Of a stretch of 64,000 bases of DNA, positions 1 to 9,012 are shown piece after piece. A model generated the notes under the pieces. It was not told the origin of the DNA. It searched no databases and saw only the letters and a list, made by a program, of their open reading frames with translations. Positions within the stretch are counted from its first letter, which is position 1; the number at the start of each line of letters is the position of its first letter. A program made the translations under genes and the position numbers. This DNA comes from Phycisphaerae bacterium (GTDB lineage Bacteria; Planctomycetota; Phycisphaerae; Phycisphaerales; Phycisphaeraceae), in assembly GCA_030426385.1 (NCBI GenBank), contig JAUHYI010000016.1, forward strand, positions 1 to 64,000, read 5' to 3'.

Positions 1-224
1 CTCGCCGCACCCCCCGCTTGCGGCTTAGCGCCTTCCCCTTGCCCGCCCTCTCCAACCATCAACTTCAAATAAACCCGGGCCTGGCAACCATGCACCCGGA
101 CCTCGTCCACCTTGTCGGCCTCATCCATCGCGGGCAACGTCTTGCCCAAATCCAGCAAGTACGTAAACCGCTCTTCCCAATCCCCGAACAGCTCAAAATT
201 TTCTTGTAATTCTTCATACGTCAT
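1..224 (-). CDS. sufE: Cysteine desulfuration protein SufE (partial, C-terminus off window)
   Basis: SufE takes the persulfide from SufS and passes sulfur to the SufBCD scaffold. The reverse strand from the ATG at 224 reads MTYEELQENFELFGDWEERF, then a LLDLGKTLP segment and VHGCQARVYLK, which holds the SufE acceptor cysteine (GCQ). About 74 codons are visible and the frame stays open to base 1. A GGAG lies about 9 bases before the chosen ATG. After YLKLMV the sequence turns into a Gly/Ala-rich stretch encoded by a dispersed repeat, which does not look like SufE, so this copy seems to carry an insert or a disrupted tail. It is the last gene of the suf operon. Confidence 0.8.
   Translation of the reverse strand, partial: MTYEELQENFELFGDWEERFTYLLDLGKTLPAMDEADKVDEVRVHGCQARVYLKLMVGEGGQGEGAKPQAGGAA
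14..30 (+). repeat. Dispersed repeat CCGCTTGCGGCTTAGCG inside sufE
   Basis: The same 17 bases recur between genes at 8972-8990 and 18608-18626, and a one-base variant lies on the minus strand at 54828-54844. Here the copy is read through by the sufE frame and encodes part of an atypical Gly/Ala/Lys stretch. Confidence 0.75.
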
Positions 225-505
225 CAATCATGGCTCCACCACACCCCCCACCACCCCTCACCCCACCACTTTTCCACTTCAATCCTGAAACATAATCCCA
301 CCCGCCAATCAACGTTCCCCAACACAAGTATTTTTAACCTGCAAACCATAACACACGCACCCACCCCTAATTTCTACTTCCCTGCCTTCTCTCTTCTTTG
401 CCATAAAAAATCTGTGCCAATCTGTGAAAATCTGTGGACAAAAATGGCCTTCCACTGTGTCTCCGTGCCTCTGTGGTTTTTTCTTTCCCTCCTCCCCACC
501 AACCC
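225..505. repeat. sufS-sufE gap with short tandem repeats
   Basis: Non-coding. At 411-440 there are three near-identical 10-base units of the type ATCTGTGnnA, followed at about 449-482 by CGTGCCTCTGTGG-type units. The same two families recur together at 1970-2060 and 2655-2690. No promoter or terminator is evident, so sufE is probably co-transcribed with sufS. Confidence 0.55.
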
Positions 506-1777
506 TCACGCCCGCAACAATGCGCAGCCTTTCACCAAGCCCGCGACCAAGGCATCCACTTCCGCGCGCGTGTTATAAAATGCCAACGATGCCCGGGCTG
601 TCGATGCCACACCCAGGTGATCCATCAACGGCTGCGCACAATGATGTCCCACCCGGATCGCGATCCCGCGCCGATCCAGCAACGGACTCAGGTCATACGG
701 ATGCACGCCTTCGATCGTGAACGACAACGTCCCCACTCGTTCTGCGGCGTTCCCGGTCAGCTTCAAACCATCCACCGTTGCCAACTGCTCAATCGCATAG
801 TGCATCAACGCATCTTCATACTGATGCACCCCCCCACCATCTTCCCCCCCAACTGCTCCACCATTCCCCCCAGCCAACCCATCTAAATAATCGATCGCTG
901 CGGCCAATCCCACCGCGCCGGCCATGTTCGGCGTCCCCGCTTCAAATCGCATCGGCGGCACATTGAAATCCGTCCCATCCACCCGCACATCCAGAATCAT
1001 ATCCCCGCCAAATTGGTACGGCTCCATCTGCGTCAGGTGTTCGTACTTCCCATACAAAACGCCCACGCCCGTCGGCCCAAACATTTTGTGCGAGGAAAAC
1101 GCGTAAAAATCGCAATCCAAATCCACCACATCCACACGCATATGCGGCACGGCCTGCGCTCCATCCAGCATCACCACCGCGCCCACCGCATGCGCCTTGG
1201 CCACAATCTGCTTCACCGGATTGATCGTCCCCAACACGTTCGACACATGCGCTAATGCCACGATTTTCACGCGATCATCCATCGCCTCCCCAAACGCATT
1301 CATATCCAATTCGCCGTCTGCGGTAATCGGCAACACCACCAACTCCGCGCCGGCCTGTTCACAGACCTGTTGCCAAGGCACAAAATTCGCATGGTGTTCC
1401 ATGATCGAAATGACCACGCGATCTCCCGCCTGCAAACGCGCACGCGCATAACTATGCACCACCAGGTTGATCGATTCGGTCGTCCCCCGCGTAAACACAA
1501 TCTGTCGGGCATCGTCCACCCCTAAAAACTTCCCCACCTTCACCCGCGCACCCTCATACGCTCGATCCGCGCGATCGGCCAATTCATGCACACCGCGATG
1601 CACATTCGCATTGGCTCGTCGATAGTAATCCGACATCGCATCGATCACTGCCATCGGCTTCTGACTCGTCGCCGCATTGTCCAGATACACCAGCGCACGA
1701 TCATGCACCCGTTCTTGCAAGATCGGAAAATCGCCCCGCACCTTCTCAACATCAAATCCCGTCGCAGTCATGGTCAT
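506..1777 (-). CDS. sufS: Cysteine desulfurase SufS
   Basis: A PLP-dependent class V aminotransferase-fold enzyme that removes sulfur from L-cysteine for Fe-S assembly. The 423-residue protein shows YLDNAATSQKP near the N-terminus, the EHHANFVPWQ block, the PLP lysine in FSSHKMFGPTG (about residue 233) and the catalytic cysteine in RVGHHCAQP near residue 385. Length matches the group II SufS family (about 405-420) apart from a Gly-rich insert at about residues 297-316, encoded by C-rich DNA at about 829-885 that resembles the intergenic poly-C elements. It lies between sufT and sufE. Confidence 0.96.
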   Translation of the reverse strand: MTMTATGFDVEKVRGDFPILQERVHDRALVYLDNAATSQKPMAVIDAMSDYYRRANANVHRGVHELADRADRAYEGARVKVGKFLGVDDARQIVFTRGTTESINLVVHSYARARLQAGDRVVISIMEHHANFVPWQQVCEQAGAELVVLPITADGELDMNAFGEAMDDRVKIVALAHVSNVLGTINPVKQIVAKAHAVGAVVMLDGAQAVPHMRVDVVDLDCDFYAFSSHKMFGPTGVGVLYGKYEHLTQMEPYQFGGDMILDVRVDGTDFNVPPMRFEAGTPNMAGAVGLAAAIDYLDGLAGGNGGAVGGEDGGGVHQYEDALMHYAIEQLATVDGLKLTGNAAERVGTLSFTIEGVHPYDLSPLLDRRGIAIRVGHHCAQPLMDHLGVASTARASLAFYNTRAEVDALVAGLVKGCALLRA

Positions 1778-1865
1778 ACCTGTCTATCCCGTTTCTACCC
1801 CCCTCCCCCCCCACATGCCGACACACACGCCTCCACGGTCCTATCTCAGACGTCAGCGTTTTATT

Positions 1866-2060
1866 TTTTATAACGAGGAATACAGGAAAGCAGGAATTCA
1901 AACCAGTAATGCCTATGCCTTTCCCCGCGTTACCGTATTCCTGCGTTCCTGCTTTCCTCGTTCAAAACAATCGGTGCCATCTGTGAAATCTGTGGACTAA
2001 TTGCCTTTCTCTGTGCCTCTGTGCCTCTGTGCCTCTGTGCCTCTGTGCCTCTGTGGTTTC
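1866..2060. repeat. Composite of short tandem repeats between sufT and sufS
   Basis: In order: GAGGAATACAGGAAAGCAGGAA (about 1875-1896) and its inverted counterpart CCTGCGTTCCTGCTTTCCTCG (about 1939-1959); two ATCTGTG-type units (about 1970-1995); and an octamer GTGCCTCT repeated about five times (about 2013-2057). These families recur singly or together in other gaps of the window. No coding potential is seen. Confidence 0.7.
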
Positions 2061-2080
2061 TTCTCTTCCACTCCCCACCA

Positions 2081-2560
2081 TCAAAACAACCCCAACTCCA
2101 CTTGCGCCTCTTCCGACATCATCTCTTTTTCCCAGGGCGGATCGAACACCACCTCCACCGTGGCCCCGCTCACTTCCGCAATTCGCTCCACGGCTTTTTT
2201 TACATCCACCGGAATTTCCTGCGCGGCGGGACAGTTCGCGCTCGTCAGCGTCATCGTCACCGCTACCTTTTTTTCGCCTATCGCACTTTCCGGGTCCGGC
2301 TCCATCGCGATGTCATAGATCAGCCCAAGCTCATAAATGTTCACCGGAATTTCCGGATCATGCACCGTCTTGATCGCAGCGATGATTTTATCTTCCAACG
2401 ATTTCGCATCGTGAATCGCGGACTTCAACTTCGCATTCTTTTCCGCCGCAATCCGGGCACGCTCATCAGCATCCAACGGCCGAGGCGCATCACCACGATG
2501 CTCGGTCGCGCCCAGCGTCAACGATTGTGGCTTCACAGAATTTGGTTTCGCTTCACTCAT
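2081..2560 (-). CDS. sufT: SufT / MIP18-family (DUF59) Fe-S assembly factor
   Basis: DUF59 proteins of this group help Fe-S cluster maturation or carriage. The core reads AIKTVHDPEIPVNIYELGLI and VTMTLTSANCPAAQEIP, the family's DPE and single-cysteine (NCP) signatures, ending in VVFDPPWEKEMMSEEA. A longer frame begins at 2584, but the ATG at 2560 is preceded by GTGAGGTTT, a good ribosome site, and the upstream codons read a poly-C element, so 2560 is preferred (159 residues). The N-terminal 60 residues are charged and not conserved in small DUF59 proteins. Position between sufD and sufS supports the suf role. Confidence 0.9.
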   Translation of the reverse strand: MSEAKPNSVKPQSLTLGATEHRGDAPRPLDADERARIAAEKNAKLKSAIHDAKSLEDKIIAAIKTVHDPEIPVNIYELGLIYDIAMEPDPESAIGEKKVAVTMTLTSANCPAAQEIPVDVKKAVERIAEVSGATVEVVFDPPWEKEMMSEEAQVELGLF

Positions 2561-2619
2561 ACTAAACCTCACCCCCCCCCACACACATTTTCCGTATCAC
2601 GCCCCCAATCACCTCAACC

Positions 2620-2725
2620 TGCTTTCCCTGCTTTCCTGCATTCCTCGTTCAAAACAATCGGTGCCATCTGTGAAATCTGTGGCCCCAATGCCTTTCTCGA
2701 TATCTCTGGGCCTCATTGTTATTTT
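2620..2725. repeat. Tandem repeats between sufD and sufT
   Basis: Holds CTGCTTTCCCTGCTTTCCTG-type units (about 2621-2650) followed by ATCGGTGCC/ATCTGTGAA/ATCTGTGGC 9-base units (about 2661-2688). This is the same order of families as at 1939-2000, showing that these repeats spread as composites. Confidence 0.65.
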
Positions 2726-2728
2726 TCG

Positions 2729-4114
2729 TTAATCTTCCCCACCCAGCACCACCGACAACACTTCGCCCAATGCCATTTTTTCGACCAGCGCTCCGGCCAA
2801 TTTTCGACGCACAGGCTCTAATGCCATCCGATCCAGACTCTCAGCCGCAAACGAATACACCAGCATACCCCGTGCGGTGGCTTCATCAATGCCACGCGAT
2901 CGCAGGTAAAACACAGCCTTTTCGTCGATCTGTCCCACCGTCGCACCGTGCGTGCACTTCACATCATCCGCATAAATTTCCAACTGCGGTTTTGTGTTCG
3001 CCTGTGCATGATCCGACAACAACAGGTTCGAATTGCTCTGCTTCGCATCGGTTTTATCCGCACCCTTGGCCACCACAATCCGACCACTGAACACAGCCTT
3101 CGCTTTGTCGTTCAACACGCCACGATAAAATTGCCGACTGTCGCCATGGGGCTTGGCATGTTCCACACGCATCGCGTTATCCAGTTGCTGCGTTCCGCTT
3201 CCCACATACAAACCATTGATCAAGCATTGCGTCCCCTCGCCATCCAACACCGGGTGCACATTGTTACGCACCAACGCCCCGCCAAACAATGCTGAATGCG
3301 AAGCTACATCACTGCCTTGCTCCTGATGAATATCCAACGTTTGAATGTTAAACGCCTGATCGCTTTCCTGTTCCACAAAATAGTGCTCCACCTTCGCATC
3401 ACGCTTGGCAAACACCTGCGTCACCGCATTATTAAAATATCCCCCCCCCCACACATTCCCCCCCACGCCCCCCACTTTTTCCCCTGCGCTATTGACATTG
3501 TTTGTGGCGTCTCCGCCATCCAATGCTACGTAGTGTTCGATCACGGTCACCGCGCTGCCCGCTTCGGCGACTACCAGGCATCGATGATGCGCTACGGTCT
3601 GCACCTGGCTTGCCACCGTCACGTTTAACAAATGGATCGGCCGACCCACTTGCACATTCGCAGGCACATGAATGACCACCCCTTCATTGAGCATTGCACT
3701 GTTCAATGACGCAAACGCATCATCCTCTTGCGAAAAATGCGTCAGGTAATTTTCCAACATCGCTGGCTCGCGTTCGATCGCCTGGGCCAACGTCTGTACC
3801 ACCGCGTCGTCGCCCGCGCTATCAAACTCCGACAATTCTTCGGAAAACACGCCGTTAATCATCACCACCCGCTGCGCATCCAATCCCTCAAATGCAAAGG
3901 GTGCCAAGGCTCGCACGCCTCCGAGGTCATGGGCCGACACCAGTTGGGCGGTGACAAATTCCCCCTTGCGAATGCCATCCAACCGGGTGTATCGCCAATC
4001 CTCATCGCGCACCGTGGGCAATCCCAGTTTCTCAAAACGCGCCCGCCCCTCACGTCGAAACGTTTCCAACCACGCAGGTCCAGCCACAACTTGTTCAGGT
4101 TCTGTCATCAACAT
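2729..4114 (-). CDS. sufD: Fe-S cluster assembly protein SufD
   Basis: SufD pairs with SufB in the SufBC2D scaffold. The 461-residue protein has a SufBD beta-helix core (HVPANVQVGRPIHLLNV, LVVAEAGSAVTVIEHYV, SALFGGALVRNNVHPVLDG) and ends with KCTHGATVGQIDEKAVFYLR and a RKLAGALVEKMA helix, all typical of SufD. A Gly-rich insert (GEKVGGVGGNVWGGGYFNN) sits near residue 215-230 and is encoded at about 3435-3490 by a C8-12 tract element like those between genes. The start is the ATG at 4114 or the one at 4108; no strong ribosome site separates them. It is 55 bases downstream of sufC. Confidence 0.95.
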   Translation of the reverse strand: MLMTEPEQVVAGPAWLETFRREGRARFEKLGLPTVRDEDWRYTRLDGIRKGEFVTAQLVSAHDLGGVRALAPFAFEGLDAQRVVMINGVFSEELSEFDSAGDDAVVQTLAQAIEREPAMLENYLTHFSQEDDAFASLNSAMLNEGVVIHVPANVQVGRPIHLLNVTVASQVQTVAHHRCLVVAEAGSAVTVIEHYVALDGGDATNNVNSAGEKVGGVGGNVWGGGYFNNAVTQVFAKRDAKVEHYFVEQESDQAFNIQTLDIHQEQGSDVASHSALFGGALVRNNVHPVLDGEGTQCLINGLYVGSGTQQLDNAMRVEHAKPHGDSRQFYRGVLNDKAKAVFSGRIVVAKGADKTDAKQSNSNLLLSDHAQANTKPQLEIYADDVKCTHGATVGQIDEKAVFYLRSRGIDEATARGMLVYSFAAESLDRMALEPVRRKLAGALVEKMALGEVLSVVLGGED

Positions 4115-4169
4115 AATTCAACATTCGCCATCATTAATTCGCCGTCAATATTCGTCGTCAATAAATTGC

Positions 4170-4952
4170 TTACGTCGCGCTCGCGGCCAGTTCTTCTTCG
4201 ATCCAGCCATAGCCCTTGTCTTCCAATTCCAAGGCCAACTCTTTGCCGCCCGATTTCACAATCTGACCTTCCACCAACACATGCACGTAATCGGGCACGA
4301 TGTAATCCAGCAACCGCTGATAGTGCGTAATCACCAGGAAACTCCGCCCCCCACCACCCGACTCACGCATTGCATTTACTCCGCTGGCCACCACGCGCAG
4401 CGCATCAATATCCAATCCCGAATCCGTCTCATCGAGAATCGCCATGGCCGGATCTAACATTGCCATCTGGAAAATTTCATTACGCTTTTTCTCGCCGCCG
4501 GAGAAACCTTCATTCACGGATCGCTTGATCAGATCCAAAGGCAACTCCACCAGCTTCGCCTTCTCACGCATCAATTTCAAAAATGCAGCGGCATCCAGTT
4601 CTTCCAATCCATCATGCAAACGCTTCGCGTTCACTGCGGCTTTTAAAAATTGCGTATTGCTCACGCCTGGAATTTCTACCGGATACTGAAAGGCCAGGAA
4701 CAACCCCGCCAACGCTCGCTCTTCGGGCGACATTTCCAACAAGTCCACACCCAGTAATTTCACACTGCCGCCGGTCACTTCGTACGCATCGTGACCAGCC
4801 AACACTTTCGACAATGTGCTCTTGCCCGATCCATTGGGCCCCATGATCGAATGCACTTGCCCGGCATGAATCGTCAAATTCACACCACGCAATATCGGCT
4901 GCCCATCAATCGACGCATGCAAATCTTTAATTTCTAACAATACTTCTGACAT
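4170..4952 (-). CDS. sufC: Fe-S cluster assembly ATPase SufC
   Basis: The ABC-type ATPase of the SufBC2D complex. Walker A GPNGSGKST (about residue 39), the SufC signature FSGGEKKRNEI (about residue 151), Walker B MAILDETDSGLDID and the switch histidine in LVITHYQRLL are all present. At 260 residues it matches the family. It lies between sufB and sufD on the same strand, with gaps of 154 and 55 bases. Confidence 0.97.
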   Translation of the reverse strand: MSEVLLEIKDLHASIDGQPILRGVNLTIHAGQVHSIMGPNGSGKSTLSKVLAGHDAYEVTGGSVKLLGVDLLEMSPEERALAGLFLAFQYPVEIPGVSNTQFLKAAVNAKRLHDGLEELDAAAFLKLMREKAKLVELPLDLIKRSVNEGFSGGEKKRNEIFQMAMLDPAMAILDETDSGLDIDALRVVASGVNAMRESGGGGRSFLVITHYQRLLDYIVPDYVHVLVEGQIVKSGGKELALELEDKGYGWIEEELAASAT

Positions 4953-5029
4953 CGCTATCTGCTTCCTGCTTAATGTTTCTTTGCTGTGTTAAAAAATCGG
5001 TAAATATCAGTGAACAAAAATGAATGTTT

Positions 5030-5100
5030 TTTTGCGGCTATGCGACTATACGGCTATGCAAAGTTGTCACTCTTTGACTCTGTAACTCTGTAGTGAGTGC
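5030..5100. repeat. Short tandem repeats in the sufB-sufC gap
   Basis: Units such as CGGCTATGCGACTATACGGC followed by GACTCTGTAACTCTGTAG. The unit size is 7-9 bases. They belong to the same general class of low-complexity intergenic repeats but have a different core sequence. Confidence 0.5.
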
Positions 5101-5106
5101 CTTCCC

Positions 5107-6639
5107 TTATCCCACCGAACCCTCCAATGAAACAGCCAGTAACTTCGTCGCCTCCACGGCAAACTCCATCGGCAGTTCCTTGAACACTTCCTTGCAGAAC
5201 CCGTTCACAATCAGCGACACCGCGTGTTCCTCATTGATCCCGCGTTGCTGGCAATAGAACAACTGATCCTCAGCAATCTTGCTCGTCGAGGCTTCGTGTT
5301 CCACCGTCGCTGTCGGGTTGGCCACTTCGATATACGGGAACGTGTGCGCTCCGCATTCCTTGCCAATCAACAGTGAATCGCATTGCGTGTAATTCCGCGC
5401 GTTCACCGCTTTAGGCAAGACCTTCACCAACCCGCGATACGCATTGTGCCCACGCCCCGCACTGATGCCTTTCGATACGATCGTTGATTTTGTATCTCGG
5501 CCGATGTGGATCATCTTTGTGCCTGTGTCGGCTTGTTGACAACCATTGGTCAACGCGACCGAATAGAATTCGCCGTGACTGTGATCGCCTTGCAGGATCA
5601 CGCTTGGATATTTCCATGTGATCGCAGAGCCGGTTTCCACTTGTGTCCAACTGATGTGGCTGTTGTCCCCGCGACAGGCACCGCGTTTGGTCACGAAATT
5701 ATAAATGCCACCCTTGCCGTTTTCGTCGCCGGGGTACCAGTTCTGAATTGTTGAGTATTTGATCGTAGCATCTTTCATGGCCACCAATTCAACCACCGCC
5801 GCGTGCAGTTGGTTTTCATCACGCTGCGGCGCGGTGCAACCTTCCAGGTAACTCACATGGCTACCCTCATCCGCCACGATCAGCGTCCGTTCAAACTGTC
5901 CGGTGTTCTGGGCATTGATGCGAAAATACGTCGACAGTTCCATCGGGCAGCGCGTGTTCTTCGGGATATAGACAAAACTTCCATCGCTGAACACCGCGCT
6001 GTTTAACGTGGCAAAATAGTTGTCCGAATACGGCACCACGGTGCCCAGATATTTCTGAACCAACTCCGGGTACTCTCGCACTGCTTCGGATATCGAACAG
6101 AAAATCACGCCGGCCTCGGCGAGTTTCTTACGAAACGTCGTCGCCACCGAAACGCTATCAAACACCGCATCAACCGCGATCCCCCCGCTGGTCTCCGCTT
6201 GGCCCACACGGTCGGGATCGTCTTCATCAACCTCCGAATCATTTTCCTCGACTTCCTCTACCACACCAGCGAGAATCTTCTGCTCGCTCAGCGGAATTCC
6301 CAGCTTCGCATACGTCTCCAACAGTTCCGGATCCACTTCATCCAGACTCTTGTACTTGGCTTGTTGCTTCGGGGCTGAGTAATAGCTGATCGCCTGGTAA
6401 TCGATTGGGCCGTACCCATACGGCAAGAACGGCCAGGTGGGTTCCTGCATGGTTTTCCAATGCTCAAACGCCTTGAGTCGCCAGTCCAACAACCACTGCG
6501 GCTCTTCTTTCTTCGCAGAGATGAACCGCACGGTCTGTTCGTCCAGCCCAGGGGGCAACTGATCCGCTTCGATATCCGTCACGAATCCGTACTTGTATTC
6601 TCGCTTGGCGAGTACCGCAATGTCAGCTGTTGTCGTCAT
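5107..6639 (-). CDS. sufB: Fe-S cluster assembly protein SufB
   Basis: The main scaffold subunit of SufBC2D. The 510 residues show the N-terminal [19 protein letters not shown] and [20 protein letters not shown] blocks, [20 protein letters not shown], the GCTAPQ motif and the C-terminal [20 protein letters not shown] and RGINEEHAV segments. These are diagnostic for SufB. An acidic insert ([18 protein letters not shown], about residues 127-145) is longer than in most homologues. The ATG at 6639 is preceded by GAAGGAATT, a good ribosome site. The rrf2 gene ends 59 bases upstream. Confidence 0.97.
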   Translation of the reverse strand: MTTTADIAVLAKREYKYGFVTDIEADQLPPGLDEQTVRFISAKKEEPQWLLDWRLKAFEHWKTMQEPTWPFLPYGYGPIDYQAISYYSAPKQQAKYKSLDEVDPELLETYAKLGIPLSEQKILAGVVEEVEENDSEVDEDDPDRVGQAETSGGIAVDAVFDSVSVATTFRKKLAEAGVIFCSISEAVREYPELVQKYLGTVVPYSDNYFATLNSAVFSDGSFVYIPKNTRCPMELSTYFRINAQNTGQFERTLIVADEGSHVSYLEGCTAPQRDENQLHAAVVELVAMKDATIKYSTIQNWYPGDENGKGGIYNFVTKRGACRGDNSHISWTQVETGSAITWKYPSVILQGDHSHGEFYSVALTNGCQQADTGTKMIHIGRDTKSTIVSKGISAGRGHNAYRGLVKVLPKAVNARNYTQCDSLLIGKECGAHTFPYIEVANPTATVEHEASTSKIAEDQLFYCQQRGINEEHAVSLIVNGFCKEVFKELPMEFAVEATKLLAVSLEGSVG

Positions 6640-6664
6640 AATTCCTTCACCCCCCCCCCACTTT

Positions 6665-6705
6665 TCACATGCAACTCTTAACTCTTAACTCTTAACTTTT
6701 AACTG
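6665..6705. repeat. Heptamer repeat AACTCTT / AACTTTT
   Basis: Four to five copies of a 7-base unit. The rrf2 stop codon is taken from this repeat. Similar heptamers occur at 17393-17418 and 18667-18694, each next to a gene end. Confidence 0.7.
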
Positions 6706-7181
6706 GCCCCCGCCCCCGCACGCACAATATTGATCGCTTCACTTGGCACATCCACCTCCGGCTCAATCATGTCCGCCAGCGTCACCTGTCGGAACAGATC
6801 CACCACGTGGTCGTTCAATTTTTTTATCTTGCTCGTGATCGGACATCGCGGAATCACCTGACACGCATCGCATGGATTCGCTTCCGTTTCATCACAACAC
6901 GCGGCGATCTGCACCGGCCCTTCGATCGCTTCGATCACCAATGTCATCGCGATCTCATCGGCGGCCATCGCCAACGTGTAGCCCCCGTGCGCTCCACGCG
7001 TCGAAGTCACCAAACCTGCACGCTGTAAATCTTTCAACAAGCGCGTCACCAACGGCGTCGGCATCTGATAGTCCTCAGCGATCTGCCGAGCACTCAACGG
7101 CGAATCCTCGGCCACATCAGGCTTCGCCAACCGAGCCAACGCCACCAGGGCGTAGTCAATTTTTCGCGTCAGTTTCAACAT
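6699..7181 (-). CDS. Rrf2-family Fe-S responsive regulator of the suf operon
   Basis: A dimeric winged-helix transcription factor. From the ATG at 7181 it reads MLKLTRKIDYALVALARLA, then QIAEDYQMPTPLVTRLLKDL and the wing GLVTSTRGAHGGYTLA, the hallmark of Rrf2/IscR proteins. Four cysteines in ACCDETEANPCDACQVIPRC are placed as in Fe-S binding members, so it probably senses cluster status and represses suf. A longer frame starts at 7256, but its first 25 codons cross a poly-C element and lack family homology. First gene of the suf operon. Confidence 0.9.
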   Translation of the reverse strand: MLKLTRKIDYALVALARLAKPDVAEDSPLSARQIAEDYQMPTPLVTRLLKDLQRAGLVTSTRGAHGGYTLAMAADEIAMTLVIEAIEGPVQIAACCDETEANPCDACQVIPRCPITSKIKKLNDHVVDLFRQVTLADMIEPEVDVPSEAINIVRAGAGAS

Positions 7182-7588
7182 ACTCGTGACAACCGAGAAC
7201 TTTCCAGGCCAATAAACGTCAATCCAATGAACGCCCCCCCACGCCCCCCCCCACACACTGCCCCCGCTCTACTGCTCCCCAATTGAGTCCCAACTGAGTC
7301 CCCCCCCAGCCCCATAATTGAGACTGCCCCACAAGACTCCCGAATCACTGCCCATTAATAGGATCATTTCGGTACTATTTCAACCTCGTTTCGCCTATTT
7401 TAGAACGAGTCTCAACTACAAATGACACCTAAACCACTTTAAAACAAACGGTTACAGAAAAATATATTTTTTAGAATCGTTCCAAGAGTTTTCCACACCC
7501 CCGAAAACACCCAAATCACCTATTATGCACCAACTTCTGTTAAAATCAGGTGCTCATCTGTTTGCCCCTTTCACGCTTGGAGACCCGC
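7182..7588. promoter_or_regulatory. Divergent gap between the suf operon and the ugpC-like gene
   Basis: Holds two C-tract elements (about 7231-7255 and 7301-7308), then three related sequences AATTGAGTCC (7281-7290), AACTGAGTCC (7292-7301) and AATTGAGACT (7316-7325), then an AT-rich stretch (7370-7480). The three direct repeats lie 100-145 bases upstream of the rrf2 start and could be a regulator site, but they are also consistent with low-complexity repeat. No convincing -35/-10 pair was fixed. Confidence 0.3.
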
Positions 7589-8731
7589 ATGGCCCGCGTT
7601 CTACTGGAAAATATCACCAAAATTTATCCCGGAAACGTCAAAGCGGTTGATGATTTCAACCTCGATATCGCTGACGCTGAGTTCATGGTTTTCGTCGGGC
7701 CTTCAGGCTGCGGCAAATCCACAACCCTCCGCATGATTGCTGGCTTAGAAGAAATCAGCGGCGGCACACTCAAAATCGGCGAGCGAATCGTCAACGATGT
7801 CCCGCCCAAAGACCGTGACATCGCCATGGTGTTCCAGAACTACGCCCTCTATCCCCATATGTCCGTGTACAAGAACATGGCCTTCGGGTTAAAACTCCGT
7901 AAGTTCCCCAAAGCGGAAATCGATAAACGCGTTCGCGATGCCGCCAAAATTCTCGGCATCGAAGAACTGCTCGATCGACGCCCTAAAGCCCTCTCAGGTG
8001 GTCAACGCCAACGTGTTGCCGTCGGCCGAGCCATCGTCCGTGATCCTGCGTGTTTCCTCTTTGACGAACCGCTGTCCAATCTCGACGCCAAGCTCCGCGT
8101 CGAAATGCGTGCTGAAATCAAACGCCTGCATATGGATCTCAAAACCACGACCATCTACGTCACCCACGATCAGGAAGAAGCCATGACGCTCGGCGATCGC
8201 GTCGTCGTCATGAAGTACGGCGTCATCCAACAGTGCGATGCTCCGCTGCAAATTTATCGTCATCCGAAAAACCGCTTCGTCGCGGGCTTCGTCGGCACAC
8301 CGCCAATGAACTTTTTCGACGGCAACCTCGTTCGCAGTGACGACGGCATCTATTTTGAAGAAGGTGCCAACAACCGCATCAAAGTTCCCGACTGGGCCAA
8401 CGACTCTTTGGCGGGCAAAGTCGGGTCACCCGTGGTCCTCGGCGTGCGTCCCGAAGCCTTGGCTCCCGACACCCACGACCAGCGCTTCGCTGGCGAAGGC
8501 AATATCCTCAACGTCAAGGTCAACGTTCTCGAACCGCTCGGCGACAAGATGGACGTCTATCTCACCACGCCGGACCACGGTCACATCGTGGCCCGCATCG
8601 ATGCCACCAGCAAGGTCACACCCGACACCGAGCACCCCTTCCGCATCGATCCGTCACGCATGCACTTTTTCGAGCCCGGCGAAGATGGCGTAAACCTCAC
8701 ACTCGAAGCCGAAAAAGCAATTCACGCGTAA
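7589..8731 (+). CDS. ugpC: MalK/UgpC/MsmK-type sugar ABC transporter ATPase
   Basis: The ATPase of carbohydrate-importing ABC systems. Walker [11 protein letters not shown]-loop [10 protein letters not shown], signature [14 protein letters not shown], Walker [17 protein letters not shown] and the H-loop THDQEEAM are followed by a C-terminal TOBE/OB regulatory region ([13 protein letters not shown] onward), giving 380 residues as in UgpC/MsmK. The ATG at 7589 has GGAG 8 bases upstream and fits the family N-terminus; an in-frame ATG at 7550 would add 13 unrelated residues. No permease or binding protein is next to it, so it may serve several transporters as MsmK does; the symbol gives the family only. 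Confidence 0.92.
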   Translation: MARVLLENITKIYPGNVKAVDDFNLDIADAEFMVFVGPSGCGKSTTLRMIAGLEEISGGTLKIGERIVNDVPPKDRDIAMVFQNYALYPHMSVYKNMAFGLKLRKFPKAEIDKRVRDAAKILGIEELLDRRPKALSGGQRQRVAVGRAIVRDPACFLFDEPLSNLDAKLRVEMRAEIKRLHMDLKTTTIYVTHDQEEAMTLGDRVVVMKYGVIQQCDAPLQIYRHPKNRFVAGFVGTPPMNFFDGNLVRSDDGIYFEEGANNRIKVPDWANDSLAGKVGSPVVLGVRPEALAPDTHDQRFAGEGNILNVKVNVLEPLGDKMDVYLTTPDHGHIVARIDATSKVTPDTEHPFRIDPSRMHFFEPGEDGVNLTLEAEKAIHA

Positions 8732-8773
8732 CCCCCCCACCCACCCACCACCACATTTCCCTTCGTCATATAT

Positions 8774-8805
8774 GAAACGCCCCGCGCTAACCTGCGGGGC
8801 GTTTC
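8774..8805 (+). terminator. Rho-independent terminator after the ugpC-like gene
   Basis: A perfect 12-base stem, GAAACGCCCCGC and GCGGGGCGTTTC, closes an 8-base loop. It is symmetrical and could also act on the other strand. Confidence 0.8.
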
Positions 8806-8971
8806 TCATTGATAGCACGCGATGTATACCGCACGGCTCTCGCGATCCATTACCCCACCGCGCCCCAAACCCGTGATCTCCATCGCGGGCTGATATCGCG
8901 GTCAACATGACACAGATAACAAACACCACTGCGTAACACCACCGATCACCGCACCGCACGCCTCAAAAATT

Positions 8972-8990
8972 CGCCGCTTGCGGCTTAGCG
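8972..8990 (+). repeat. Dispersed repeat CGCCGCTTGCGGCTTAGCG
   Basis: Second copy of the family, 22 bases upstream of rmuC. The preceding 8811-8971 is non-coding and includes CCATCGCGGGCTGATATCGCGG (about 8880-8901), related to a sequence at 27450-27472. Confidence 0.7.
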
Positions 8991-9012
8991 CGATTACCCT
9001 GACAATTCCCGT

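Noticed and set aside
2013-2057. GTGCCTCT array considered as part of a coding frame (2001-2318 and 2021-2821 plus strand)
   Set aside because: The frames are shadows of sufT and sufD; translated repeats give Leu/Cys runs without domain features.
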